A stretch of DNA of 44,896 nucleotides. It comes from Nitrospirota bacterium (GTDB taxonomy: Bacteria; Nitrospirota; Leptospirillia; Leptospirillales; Leptospirillaceae). Where the stretch lies: assembly GCA_021826965.1 (NCBI GenBank), contig JAKAYA010000013.1:1-44896 (forward strand), read 5' to 3'. Positions 25,507 to 34,430 of the stretch are shown one piece after another (the stretch's first letter is position 1; each line of letters begins with the position of its first letter). The position numbers and the translations under genes are program-made. The notes under the pieces are model-generated. The model searched no databases. It saw nothing but the letters and a program-made list of their open reading frames with translations, and had not been told where the DNA came from.

Positions 25507-27000
25507 TCAGAACAACGGCATCTTTCCGGACGGACGTCTTTTTGACGGAGCGGATCCGGCAAATTTTTCCCCATCCTCGCCGGTATCGTCCGAATCCAAC
25601 GGATCCGGAGATCCCATTCCGTATTCGTGCAACTTGTTCCGGAGCGTCCGCACGCTGATGCCGAGGAGCTTGGCCGCCTGCGTCCTGTTCTGTCCGCAGG
25701 CGTCGAGGGTGACACGGATCAGTTCACGCTCCACCTCCCACACGGACTGCCCCGGACGGACGCCCGTCAGGTTCCGTTCTTCCTCCCGCTTTCGCTCTTC
25801 CTCGGCGAAGGAGTCCGTCGGAGACAAAACACCGGGATCCTCACCCCGCAGGGACACAAGATGCTCGGGCCGGACAGGGCCCCCGCCCGCAAGGAAAGCG
25901 GCCTGGATGATGACGTTTTCGAGCTCCCGGACATTGCCCGGAAACAAAGCCGAGCGGAGGCACTCGATCGCCCCCGGCGTCAATTCCCCGACTTTGGCGT
26001 GGTCGATGCAAAACTTCTCCCGAAAATAGTCTGCCAAAAGAACGATGTCTGCCGGACGCTCCCGGAGGGAAGGGACCCGGACCGGAAAGACCCGGAGCCT
26101 GTAATAAAGGTCCTCCCGAAACCGGCCGGACTTCACCATCTCTTTCATGTTCCGGTTGGTCGTCGCGACGATCCGGATATCCACCGGAACCGGGCTGGCC
26201 CCGCCCACCCGGTCCACCTCCCGCTCCTGGATGACCCGCAGAAGCTTGGCCTGCAGAGCCAGGTCCATTTCTCCGATTTCATCCAGAAGGAGCGTTCCCG
26301 TATGAGCCAACTCGAACTTGCCGATCTTTCTCGCCATGGCTCCGGAAAAAGCCCCTTTTTCATACCCGAAAAGCTCCGACTCCAGAAGGCTTTCCGGCAG
26401 GGCCGCACAATTGACGGCGACAAATGGCCGGTGAACCCGGGGAGACCGTTCGTGGACGAACCGGGCCAGAAGTTCCTTGCCGGTCCCGCTTTCCCCCTCG
26501 ATCAGAACGGTGGCGGACGTACGAGCCACCCCGTCCAGCATCTTCAGAACTCCCATAAGACCAGGGTCCTTCGTCAGGATGGGACGGGAAACCCCTTCCC
26601 AGACCGGTCGGCCGGCATCGGGCACTCTCCGGCCGACAGACGCCGTCAGCTTCTTCCTCAATTCCTCCGGAGAAAAGGGCTTCATGACAAAATCGACGGC
26701 CCCCATTCTCATCGCGTCGACGGCCTGTGGAACCGTCCCGAATGCCGTCATCAGAATGACGCGGGTCGCCGGGCTGATCTGGCGAAGGGATTCCAGAAGA
26801 GCCCATCCGTCCACTTCCGGCATGCGCAGATCGCTGATCACCCATTGGTATGGTCCTGCCTGTCGCACCCGGTTCAGGGCCTCCTGTCCGTTTTTGGCCC
26901 AGTCCACATGGAATCCGTCACGGGACAGACTTTCGCGCAGCGCCAACCCCATTTCCCGTTCATCGTCGACGACAAGAACGTTCGACTCTTCCGGATTCAC
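25507..27000 (-). CDS. FlrC/FleR-type sigma-54 response regulator
   Basis: 497 residues. Receiver domain 1-120 with phosphoacceptor D57 (VISDLRMP). AAA+ domain about 138-375 with Walker A GESGTGKE (169-176), the sigma-54 contact loop GAFSGA (216-221) instead of the usual GAFTGA, and Walker B LLLDEIGEMDL. The C-terminal Fis-type helix-turn-helix is TRTQAAKLLGISVRTLRNKL near 450. It is the likely partner of the kinase encoded just upstream (4-base ATGA overlap) and the likely activator of the flgB and fliL promoters, by analogy with Vibrio FlrC and Pseudomonas FleR. About 40 residues after the helix-turn-helix are low complexity. Confidence 0.92.
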   Translation of the reverse strand: MNPEESNVLVVDDEREMGLALRESLSRDGFHVDWAKNGQEALNRVRQAGPYQWVISDLRMPEVDGWALLESLRQISPATRVILMTAFGTVPQAVDAMRMGAVDFVMKPFSPEELRKKLTASVGRRVPDAGRPVWEGVSRPILTKDPGLMGVLKMLDGVARTSATVLIEGESGTGKELLARFVHERSPRVHRPFVAVNCAALPESLLESELFGYEKGAFSGAMARKIGKFELAHTGTLLLDEIGEMDLALQAKLLRVIQEREVDRVGGASPVPVDIRIVATTNRNMKEMVKSGRFREDLYYRLRVFPVRVPSLRERPADIVLLADYFREKFCIDHAKVGELTPGAIECLRSALFPGNVRELENVIIQAAFLAGGGPVRPEHLVSLRGEDPGVLSPTDSFAEEERKREEERNLTGVRPGQSVWEVERELIRVTLDACGQNRTQAAKLLGISVRTLRNKLHEYGMGSPDPLDSDDTGEDGEKFAGSAPSKRRPSGKMPLF

Positions 27001-28217
27001 AGTTCCCCCTCCCTCATGGCCCGTCCGGTTTTCCCCGGACGGGAACAGTCTCTTCGGGAAGGGAAGCGCACCCGAAAGACCGTCCGGCCAGGACGAGAGT
27101 CAAATGCCATCGAACCCTTGTGGGCGTCCGCGATGTTGTGGACGATCGACAGGCCCAATCCTGTCCCTTTCGGCCGGGTGGAGAAAAAGGGAGCGCACAC
27201 ATGTTCTTTCGCCGCCTCGGAAATTCCCGGACCGTTATCTTCGACCGAAAGGCACACGTCGCCTCCGGACGACACGGTCCCTTCCACGACCACTTCGCCG
27301 CCCGGACCGTCTTCCAGCACCTGAAAAGCGTTGGTGACCAGGTTGTAGAGCGCCTGGTACAACAGCGCCTCATCGGCTTCGATGACCGCGTCCATGTCTC
27401 CTCGAACCCGGAAAAGAATCGGAGGATCTCCGGCTCTCGACCGCATCTCGAGAATGCGACGGAAATCGGATTCGGCCCGGGAGAGAAACTCCCCCATCAC
27501 CATCCGGTCGAGCACGATTTCCGGGGGACGGGTGTAAGAAAGGAGGTTTCCGATCAACCGATCGAGACGACCGACCTGGACCCGCATATATCCGACCCAG
27601 TCGGACAAGGGCGTCTCCGGCGAGACTTCCTTCTGGGCCAGAGAGGCAAATATTTCGAGGCTTCCCAAGGGATTCCGGAGTTCATGCGCGATCGTGGCGA
27701 CCATTTCTCCCATCTCCTTCAGGCGCCGATCCCGGGCGACCTCTTCCTCCATCTCCCGTATCCGGGTGCGATCGGTCAGAATCAGGACGTGTCCGGCCGG
27801 GCGACCTTCCCGATCCTGCACCACCGAATGATTGACGATCAGGGATCGGCTTTTCCAGAGAACAGGAACCTGGAAGACCGAATCGGAAACGGGCCAGACC
27901 CGCCAATCGGAAAGAATCCCCAAAATTTCCGATTCCTGTTCTCCGATCCACTCCGCCACGAGGGGATTGCTCCAGAGGATCCGTCCGCCCGTTGTCAGAA
28001 CGATGACTCCGGTCGAGAGACTCTTCAGTACTGCGTCCAGAAACTGTCCCTGACTGTCGAGAGCGCGATCCTTCTCCCGGATGACGCGTGAAAGCTCGGC
28101 GATTTTCTCTTCCAGCCCCTGATAGGTGCTGACAAGTCTGTCGGAGGCTTCCCGAAAGGTCGAAAAGGCTTCCGACAACACCGACACGTTCTGTCGATCC
28201 TGAAGTTCACCAGGCAT
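26997..28217 (-). CDS. FlrB/FleS-type soluble PAS histidine kinase
   Basis: 406 residues with no membrane segment. An N-terminal coiled coil (about 15-55) is followed by a PAS domain (about 56-150), then HisKA with H178 (ATIAHELRNPLG). The HATPase domain has N296 (YNLVTNAFQV), DNGPG at 327-331 and GTGLGL at 351-356. This is the layout of FlrB/FleS, cytoplasmic kinases that respond to flagellar assembly state. The start ATG 28217 follows GGAGGGA. It overlaps its regulator by four bases and is 27 bases behind the TPR gene. Confidence 0.92.
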   Translation of the reverse strand: MPGELQDRQNVSVLSEAFSTFREASDRLVSTYQGLEEKIAELSRVIREKDRALDSQGQFLDAVLKSLSTGVIVLTTGGRILWSNPLVAEWIGEQESEILGILSDWRVWPVSDSVFQVPVLWKSRSLIVNHSVVQDREGRPAGHVLILTDRTRIREMEEEVARDRRLKEMGEMVATIAHELRNPLGSLEIFASLAQKEVSPETPLSDWVGYMRVQVGRLDRLIGNLLSYTRPPEIVLDRMVMGEFLSRAESDFRRILEMRSRAGDPPILFRVRGDMDAVIEADEALLYQALYNLVTNAFQVLEDGPGGEVVVEGTVSSGGDVCLSVEDNGPGISEAAKEHVCAPFFSTRPKGTGLGLSIVHNIADAHKGSMAFDSRPGRTVFRVRFPSRRDCSRPGKTGRAMREGEL

Positions 28218-28244
28218 CCGTCTCCCTCCTTTTCCATTGCGGCT

Positions 28245-30407
28245 TCAATAGCCTCGTGTGGCCAGGTCCTGTTCCAGCCGGATCCCCCGGGCCCGTTCGC
28301 GGGCCACTTTTCCGAGGGATGATCCGGCCTTCTCCCGGGCCACCTTCAAAAACCAGTCCCGGGCTTTTTCCGGATCCCCCAGGACGAGCGCGAGGTTGCC
28401 CAGCTGGTAGGCCGCCCATCCGGATCGGGGGTCTTCCCTGTATGCAGTCCGGAAAGACTCCAGGAGCCGGTAGGCCCTGCGGGGGTGATGCAGATCGCGT
28501 TCCATTTTCCCCCAGCGGTACAACAAATCCCCAAGGGCCTTGCGGTCATCGGGATCCCGGGAATTGTCGAGAAAACTCCGGGCGAGCTGTGCGTCCTGTT
28601 CGGCCAGAAAAGGATTCGCATTCCCAAGATCGAGTCCGAACAGACGGACCAGCGTCCGGCCGGAAGATTCGTCTTCCGGATACTCCCGGATTTCTTCGCG
28701 CAGAAATTTCTCTTCCGTTCCGGATTCGCCCATCCGTCGGGCTATTCGGGCAAGCCTTCCCATCCAGACAGGACGCTCGATGGAAGACGGTGGCAGGGCC
28801 TGCAGGAGGGTCTGTCCGTCGGCCCAGGCGCCGGACAGGTTCCCGCTTTTTCTTTCGAGTCGGACGAGGTCCCCCAGAACCTTCACGCGAAGAGACAAAT
28901 TTGCAGTCTGAAGGGCTTTCCGATACCAACGGATGGCGGCGACGTTATCCCCCCCCTGGGCCAAAGATTCCCCTTCAAGCCGGAACGCGTCCGGCACGGC
29001 TTTTTCCCCGTCGATTTCGAACGGCGTTGGCTTCGGGTCCCGAATTCCCGCCTTCAGGGCGTATCCGTAACTTCGGACGATTTTTCGGATCCGCTCCGGC
29101 CGGAACGGTTTTTCCTGCCGGAGAACCCAGCCGGCCACGAGGGCCGTTTCAAGACCGGAAAGCCTTTTTCCTTCCGGAGATCCGGGGTCGATATCGGACT
29201 GGATCCGGTGAAGCGCGCGAAGCGCTTCGCGCCATTGTCCGCGCCTGGCCAGAAGAGGAGCCGTCATGGACAACGACAGGACCCGCGAAGACACGGATCC
29301 GTTCTTCAGATTGACATCCAGCAGACGTTCGATCTTCTTGTCCAGCGGGCTCTTGCGATGAGGCTTACCGGAATAGAACCGTTTCTGAGCCTTCTTCCCC
29401 TGCAGCCTGGCGACCTCCAGCCGGGCTCGGTCCGACCATCCGGAATCGGGGTATTCATGCACGAGTTCGAGCAGACGGGCTTCCATCGACGATGTTTTTC
29501 CCAACCTCCCGGACAGGAGAGCCATGCGATAAAGGGCTTCCGGAACGAGCGGACTTTCCGGACCGAAACGCCGGAATTCCCGATACAGAGTGAAGGCCCG
29601 TCTGTTGTGAGCGCTCCTGTCCGCATACAGTGCCAGGACAAAAAGATCGTCCGGATGTTTGTATGGATAGCCTCCGTCCAGAGAAAGAGCCTTTTTCAGG
29701 AAGTCTCCCGCCTTCTTGTCCTCTCCGCGATCCATGCCGATTCGGGCCTGTTCGTATAGAAGGGGAAGAATCCTCTTCCCCGAGGTGGATTGCGAAAGGT
29801 CCAGCCGTGCCGACAGTCGATCGACGATCCGTTTCGCCTGCCGGAGGTGCCCCTCCTTCCGGAGGATCTCGGCCAGGAGAAGACGGCTGGAGAAAAACCG
29901 GGGACCGGACGGAGCCTCCCGAACAGACAACTCCAGGTAGCCTTTTGCTTCCGGGTAAAAGCCCATCCGGGCCATCATCTGGCCCATCCGCCAGGAGACA
30001 CGTCCCTGGTCCCAGCCGGAGGGAAGTGCGTCATGGGCTTTCCAGAAAAAGCGCAGAGCCCGCCGCATTGCCCGGTAACGGGTCTTTCGGGAACGGGAAA
30101 GGTTCTCTGCGGACCGGCCTTCGATCCGGGCCAGGAGAAGCCACGACGGGCCCGTTTCGACCGAATGCGGATGCTCCGAAAGAATCTTTTTCAATTCCTT
30201 TCGAGATCCGGAAAAATCATTCCGGGAAAAAGACTGGAGCGCTTTTTTATAAAGGACGACATCCACGCCGACCGGAACCTGGTGGGTCGTCCCCGGAACA
30301 GGCTCCGGATAACCCGCCACCGGACAAATCGCGGACAGGACCAGGGACAGGACGAGTCTTGCTCCCCAGATACACCTTCGACCTTTTCCTTTCAGGCTTT
30401 TTTCCAC
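28245..30407 (-). CDS. Exported TPR-repeat protein, first gene of the flagellar regulatory operon
   Basis: About 720 residues from GTG 30407 (GGGAGGGG six bases upstream). No ATG fits; a longer frame would run through the promoter. The basic N-terminus and hydrophobic core (ARLVLSLVLSAICPVAG) look like a signal peptide, with no good lipobox. The rest is alpha-helical with many TPR-like units (for example residues about 51-90, 165-200, 265-300, 500-540, 610-650 and 680-715). I recognise no catalytic domain. It is co-directional with the FlrB-like kinase and FlrC-like regulator, and a consensus sigma-54 promoter precedes it. A role in motility is inferred from this alone, for instance in flagellar or envelope assembly, or sensing for the kinase. 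I cannot name a known flagellar protein it matches. Confidence 0.8.
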   Translation of the reverse strand: MEKSLKGKGRRCIWGARLVLSLVLSAICPVAGYPEPVPGTTHQVPVGVDVVLYKKALQSFSRNDFSGSRKELKKILSEHPHSVETGPSWLLLARIEGRSAENLSRSRKTRYRAMRRALRFFWKAHDALPSGWDQGRVSWRMGQMMARMGFYPEAKGYLELSVREAPSGPRFFSSRLLLAEILRKEGHLRQAKRIVDRLSARLDLSQSTSGKRILPLLYEQARIGMDRGEDKKAGDFLKKALSLDGGYPYKHPDDLFVLALYADRSAHNRRAFTLYREFRRFGPESPLVPEALYRMALLSGRLGKTSSMEARLLELVHEYPDSGWSDRARLEVARLQGKKAQKRFYSGKPHRKSPLDKKIERLLDVNLKNGSVSSRVLSLSMTAPLLARRGQWREALRALHRIQSDIDPGSPEGKRLSGLETALVAGWVLRQEKPFRPERIRKIVRSYGYALKAGIRDPKPTPFEIDGEKAVPDAFRLEGESLAQGGDNVAAIRWYRKALQTANLSLRVKVLGDLVRLERKSGNLSGAWADGQTLLQALPPSSIERPVWMGRLARIARRMGESGTEEKFLREEIREYPEDESSGRTLVRLFGLDLGNANPFLAEQDAQLARSFLDNSRDPDDRKALGDLLYRWGKMERDLHHPRRAYRLLESFRTAYREDPRSGWAAYQLGNLALVLGDPEKARDWFLKVAREKAGSSLGKVARERARGIRLEQDLATRGY

Positions 30408-30478
30408 ATTTCCCCTCCCCGAACGATGGTCGTCCATCGGGAAAGACCGCGTGCGCGGACATCCCCGACGACATTTTA

Positions 30479-30494
30479 AGCAACACCTGTGCCA
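30479..30494 (-). promoter_or_regulatory. Consensus sigma-54 promoter of the TPR-kinase-regulator operon
   Basis: The minus-strand sequence TGGCACAGGTGTTGCT is an exact match to TGGCAC-N5-TTGCT with correct spacing. It lies 71 bases upstream of the proposed GTG start. This places the TPR-flrB-flrC-like operon in the RpoN regulon and excludes longer TPR starts that would begin upstream of it. Confidence 0.9.
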
Positions 30495-30546
30495 CTGTCG
30501 GAGAAGAATGGAAGACACGATTTCCGGAGCAATTTTGTGAAGCGGT

Positions 30547-30564
30547 CTGTCATGAATATGACAG
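30547..30564. promoter_or_regulatory. FleQ-like activator-binding dyad upstream of the sigma-54 promoter
   Basis: CTGTCAT-GAAT-ATGACAG is a perfect 7-bp inverted repeat. Its core, GTCA-N6-TGAC with an AT-rich centre, has the same form as the FleQ box known from Pseudomonas (GTCAATAAATTGAC). It sits 53 bases upstream of the -24 element and just beyond the stop of the sigma-54 activator gene. No T-run follows, so it is not an intrinsic terminator. Confidence 0.6.
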
Positions 30565-30592
30565 CGATCGGAAAGGGAGGAACGGCAACGTC

Positions 30593-31621
30593 CTAAAGCA
30601 GATCCGGAGAAATTCCTTCGAGGCGTTTCAGCTTTTCGATGAGAGTCGTCCGGTTGATCCCCAGAAAAGCCGCGGCCCGGGTCTTGTTGCCGGAAAAACG
30701 GACAAGGGCTTTTTCGATCATCGTCCGTTCGAGTCGCAGGAAGTAGGCCGGCATGTCGATACTTTCCCCGTCGAGGAGATCGGCCAGATCCAACGACCTT
30801 TTCGGTCTTCCGGAGGTGTCCGGAACCGGACTTTCCGCACCGCCGGGAACGGTGGCGCTATCGACACCGAGAATCTTTTCGGGGAGGTCGGACAGTTCGA
30901 CCGTCTCGCCCCCTTTCAGGACGAGGAAACGTTCGACCAGATTTTCGAGTTCGCGGATATTTCCCGGCCACTCATAACGGCAAAGGCGATTCAGGGCTTC
31001 CGGAGAAAAACGGACCGGCTCCCCCCGGCCTTCCTCCACCCAGCGGGCGACGAAGAACTCCAGGAGAAGACTGATATCGGTGACACGCAGGCGCAAAGGG
31101 GGAATGTCGACGGGGATGACCGAGAGGCGGTAGAAGAGGTCTTCCCGGAAAAGGTCTTCCCGGACCATCTGTTCGAGGTTCCGGTGGGTGGCCGCCAGAA
31201 TGCGGACGTTGGCCTTTCGGGGCTGGCTTCCGCCCACTCTTTCATAGATTTTCTCCTGCAGGACCCGCAAAAGCTTGACCTGGAGAGACAGGGGCAGCTC
31301 GCCGATCTCGTCCAGGAAAAGGGTTCCTCCTTCAGCCAGCTCGAACCGGCCACTCCTCTGATTGACCGCTCCGGTGAAGGCCCCTTTTTCGTGGCCGAAC
31401 AGCTCGCTTTCGATCAGTCCTTCCGGAATGGCCCCGCAGTTCACGGGCACGAACGGATGGCGGCCACGGGGGCTTTTTTCATGGATCATCCGCGCAATCC
31501 GCTCTTTCCCGGTGCCGCTCTCCCCCGTAATCAGGAGAGTGGAGTCCGTCCTGGCCACCCGTTCGACAAGGGACAGGAGTTGGCGGATGGGATCGGATCC
31601 TCCGATGAATGTGGCGGCCAT
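30593..31621 (-). CDS. Sigma-54 activator without N-terminal sensory domain (FlrA/FleQ-like candidate)
   Basis: 342 residues, starting almost directly with the AAA+ domain: Walker A GESGTGKE (33-40), GAFTGA (80-85), Walker [12 protein letters not shown], and the arginine-finger region [20 protein letters not shown]. The C-terminal Fis-like helix-turn-helix is [20 protein letters not shown]. FleQ and FlrA are near 480 residues with a degenerate receiver at the front; here only about 10 residues precede the AAA+ domain, as in PspF. Without a phosphorylated domain its control must come from expression or binding partners such as FlhG. The gene follows queG with stop and start nearly touching (TGATATG). 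The master-regulator role is inferred from position and the nearby FleQ-like box. Confidence 0.85.
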   Translation of the reverse strand: MAATFIGGSDPIRQLLSLVERVARTDSTLLITGESGTGKERIARMIHEKSPRGRHPFVPVNCGAIPEGLIESELFGHEKGAFTGAVNQRSGRFELAEGGTLFLDEIGELPLSLQVKLLRVLQEKIYERVGGSQPRKANVRILAATHRNLEQMVREDLFREDLFYRLSVIPVDIPPLRLRVTDISLLLEFFVARWVEEGRGEPVRFSPEALNRLCRYEWPGNIRELENLVERFLVLKGGETVELSDLPEKILGVDSATVPGGAESPVPDTSGRPKRSLDLADLLDGESIDMPAYFLRLERTMIEKALVRFSGNKTRAAAFLGINRTTLIEKLKRLEGISPDLL

Positions 31622-31622
31622 A

Positions 31623-32651
31623 TCAATCGCTCCGTTCCTGCGACCCGGATACCTGGCCGGATGTGACAGACGTGATTTCCAAGACCCTTTCTCTTAATGT
31701 ATCCAAAGAAACCCTGCCCAAGGACGGATTCATACGGACCCACTCTATTAGATCTTCCGGGTGATTGACAACCCTGTTCGCGGGAGTACCGGTCCGCCCC
31801 CCGGAAGATTCCTTTTGAAGGCGGGGACCGTTGTACGGGCAGGAATCCTGGCAGACGTCGCATCCGAAAAGCCAGTCCTGACCTTTTGTCCGGCGGAGGT
31901 CCCGGTTTTCGTCTCCCGGAAATTCGATTGTGAGATAGGAGAGACATCTGCGTGCATCGAGCCGGTAGGGTCCATGAAAAGCGCTTGAGGGACAGGCGTC
32001 CAGACATCGGGTGCAGTTTCCGCAAGGGGAAAATCCCGGAAAGGGCCCTTCGATGGAAAACAGCGGTGTTTTCAGAAGGAGGGACCCGATCGTGAAGTGA
32101 GACCCGAGAACAGGATTGATCAGGAGAGTGTTCTTTCCGACCGCTCCCAGACCGGCCTCCATCGCGAGCGATTTTTCCAGAAGCGCTCCATGGTCCGGCT
32201 TGACGAGAGGGCGGTCTCCGGGATCCAGAAGCGGTCGGATCCGGCGAACGATCCGGCGGAACCGGTCCGAAAAGACCTGGTGATAATCCTCCCCTTCGGC
32301 ATAACGGGCGATCCGGACGGACTGGCCGAAAACGTCCAGCGGCTCCCCCCGGCCGCCGGCAGGCAGAAGAGCCATGACCACGGACCGGTATCCGGGATAC
32401 CCTTCGGAGACGGACCGTCGTCGTTCGGGACGCCTTTTCATCCAGTTCATCCGACCATGATCTCCCCGTTCGAGCCATTCCAGAAAACGGGGGAAATCCG
32501 GACGGGGCGGAGGATCCCCCAGAATCGCCGCCAGAGGAAACTCCGAGAGCGTTTCATCGAGGATCTGGCGGGAACGGAGAAAACGATCTCCATTGCCGTC
32601 CGGGACATCTTCTTCCGGAAGGTCCGACCCGGTCAGGGGAGTTTCCCTCAC
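31623..32651 (-). CDS. queG: QueG epoxyqueuosine reductase
   Basis: 342 residues. The cobalamin-binding N-terminal domain has the candidate catalytic aspartate D153 (PDHG, aligning with the VDTGP motif) and AMEAGLGAVGKNTLL. Two [4Fe-4S] clusters are indicated by CGNCTRCLDAC (C210, 213, 216, 220) and CDVCQDSC (264, 267, 271) with an outlying C236. QueG performs the last step of queuosine synthesis in tRNA. It lacks the C-terminal HEAT extension of longer homologues. ATG 32651 overlaps the upstream HDOD gene by four bases, so this tRNA gene is embedded in a signalling operon. Confidence 0.93.
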   Translation of the reverse strand: MRETPLTGSDLPEEDVPDGNGDRFLRSRQILDETLSEFPLAAILGDPPPRPDFPRFLEWLERGDHGRMNWMKRRPERRRSVSEGYPGYRSVVMALLPAGGRGEPLDVFGQSVRIARYAEGEDYHQVFSDRFRRIVRRIRPLLDPGDRPLVKPDHGALLEKSLAMEAGLGAVGKNTLLINPVLGSHFTIGSLLLKTPLFSIEGPFPGFSPCGNCTRCLDACPSSAFHGPYRLDARRCLSYLTIEFPGDENRDLRRTKGQDWLFGCDVCQDSCPYNGPRLQKESSGGRTGTPANRVVNHPEDLIEWVRMNPSLGRVSLDTLRERVLEITSVTSGQVSGSQERSD

Positions 32652-33493
32652 AACAGATCTCCGGCCCGCTGGAGAATCATATCCCGGTCCCGGAGCAACT
32701 CTTTCATCAAATGGAGCAGGGACGGCTCGGAAAGCCCGAGTTCACCCGCGATGCGCAAAAATCCTTCCCCTTCCGTCAAGAGTTCCCGGTGTTCCAATCC
32801 GAAACCCTGGGCAATCTGATCGGAAAGGGAGACGATCAACACCATCTGCCTTTCCTCTCGGGGAGACGACAACGGATCGTGATGCCACCGGATCGGCTGT
32901 CGGATCAGCAGGGGAAATCGCCAGGCCGTGACAAGACGCGCACCGACTTCCACATGAGACAGGCCGAACAGATCTTTCTCCCGGACATGGTCCGGAAAGG
33001 CGGGATCAAAATCCCGGTCGAGCTCGCGGATCAGATCCGGCGCAAACATGTAATAGGGAATCTTGCCGATATCATGAAGAAGCCCTGCAACGCCCGCTTC
33101 ATCGACCATAGGGAACCGGATCAGACCGGCCAGACGCCGGGTCGTGATCGCCACAGAAAGGCTGTGGGTCCACAGACCGAACACCCCGGGCTCGCTCCGG
33201 ATCCGGTCGAAAAGGCTGGTCGCCAGAATGATGGCCCGGGCTGACGACAAACCCAGGCGAATCAAAGCTTCCCGCACGCTTCCAACTTTCCCGGAATAGG
33301 GATAGAACGGAGAATTGGCCACCTTGAGGACCCGGGACGCAAGACCGGGATCCTCCTCGATCAGGGAGGCGATCTCGGAAAGAGCGACGTCCGGTTCATC
33401 CATCCTGTTGATCAACCGTCTCGTCGTCGGAGAAATGGAAGGCAAAAGGGAGAGATCCTCGATCAGAAGAGCAAATTCGTCTGGCGAAAACAT
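32648..33493 (-). CDS. HDOD-domain signalling protein (copy 1)
   Basis: 281 residues, a single HDOD domain. It has FALLIEDLSLLPSISPTTRRLI, then IEEDPGLASRVLKVANSPFY and the retained HD pair H140-D141 (GLLHDIGK). HDOD proteins are thought to be non-enzymatic relatives of HD-GYP phosphodiesterases; in some bacteria they influence motility and c-di-GMP-linked regulation. The gene overlaps queG by four bases and follows a second HDOD gene by 48 bases. The function here is inferred; the HDIGK motif leaves open residual hydrolase activity. Confidence 0.88.
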   Translation of the reverse strand: MFSPDEFALLIEDLSLLPSISPTTRRLINRMDEPDVALSEIASLIEEDPGLASRVLKVANSPFYPYSGKVGSVREALIRLGLSSARAIILATSLFDRIRSEPGVFGLWTHSLSVAITTRRLAGLIRFPMVDEAGVAGLLHDIGKIPYYMFAPDLIRELDRDFDPAFPDHVREKDLFGLSHVEVGARLVTAWRFPLLIRQPIRWHHDPLSSPREERQMVLIVSLSDQIAQGFGLEHRELLTEGEGFLRIAGELGLSEPSLLHLMKELLRDRDMILQRAGDLL

Positions 33494-33541
33494 CGGCCAC
33501 CCCTCCCGGTTTGATCGTTTCGGAACAGTCTCCTTCCTCGC

Positions 33542-34414
33542 TTAAAGAGACAGGATTTCCAGCATGGGCGAACGACTGTGGGCTTCCGACAGGAACTCTC
33601 TCAAATCGGCGTCCCCCAATCCCAGACGGTCGAGCGCCCCCATCAGGATTTCTTCGACGAAATCGAATTCCGGGCTTCCGAAACCCATTGCCGTCGCCAT
33701 CTGATCCGCCACGATCAGGACATTTGTCAGTTCCGGAAACAGCAGGTCCGCTGGAGGATCGTGCAGGAACAAAACCGGGTCCGACAGGACACGGGGTATA
33801 CCGAACGCCTGCAGAAGCCTGTTCCCCACAAAGGAATGGTCTACGCCGAATACCGCACGTTCTCGTTTCCAGTCCGGTTCGGCCTGTTTTGAATCTCCCA
33901 GCTGAAAGGCTTCCTGATAGTACTCGGGAAATTCTTCGTAAAAAAACACTTTTCCGACATCGTGAAGAAGGCCGGCCGTCTGTGCCTCCTCTTCCCAGGG
34001 GACCTGAAGGCGACGGGCAACGATTTTCGCGTTGAGACTGACCATCTGGCTATGGGACCAGAGTTCCGGAATGCCCGCGTGTCCCTTGGCCCGATCCAGG
34101 AGGACGGACGAGAGGAGCAGTCCCCTGATCGTCTTGAATCCCAGCAGTCTCACGGCCTGCAAGACGGAATGAACGCGCCCGGTGAAGCTCGACGTCAACG
34201 AATTGGCGCTTCTCAAAATCTGAAGCGCCAGGTCCGGATCGCGTTCAATCCCGATCGCTGTTTCTTCGAAGGAAGCCGTCTGGGATTCAAGGGACCGGAA
34301 AACCTCACGCACGACAGAAGACGCAACCGGCAACGCCGCATATTTTTTGAGTCTTGCCGATATTTCGGTAAGGTCCGGCGTCATGCCTTTCCGTTCTTTG
34401 CCATCCGAAGCCAC
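33542..34414 (-). CDS. HDOD-domain signalling protein (copy 2)
   Basis: 290 residues, the same architecture as its neighbour: KKYAALPVASSVVREVFRSL, then IERDPDLALQILRSANSLTS and H151-D152 (GLLHDVGK). The two copies are clearly divergent rather than a recent duplication. The start ATG 34414 has AGGTGG six bases upstream; an internal ATG at 34384 is also possible. The preceding small gene encodes a fold often linked to HD-type signalling domains. Confidence 0.88.
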   Translation of the reverse strand: MASDGKERKGMTPDLTEISARLKKYAALPVASSVVREVFRSLESQTASFEETAIGIERDPDLALQILRSANSLTSSFTGRVHSVLQAVRLLGFKTIRGLLLSSVLLDRAKGHAGIPELWSHSQMVSLNAKIVARRLQVPWEEEAQTAGLLHDVGKVFFYEEFPEYYQEAFQLGDSKQAEPDWKRERAVFGVDHSFVGNRLLQAFGIPRVLSDPVLFLHDPPADLLFPELTNVLIVADQMATAMGFGSPEFDFVEEILMGALDRLGLGDADLREFLSEAHSRSPMLEILSL

Positions 34415-34430
34415 CTGGCGCTCCCTCCGC

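Noticed and set aside
30528-30545. Second sigma-54-like site (AGCAATTTTGTGAAG on the plus strand)
   Set aside because: The -12 half is present but the GG at -24 is missing at the required spacing.
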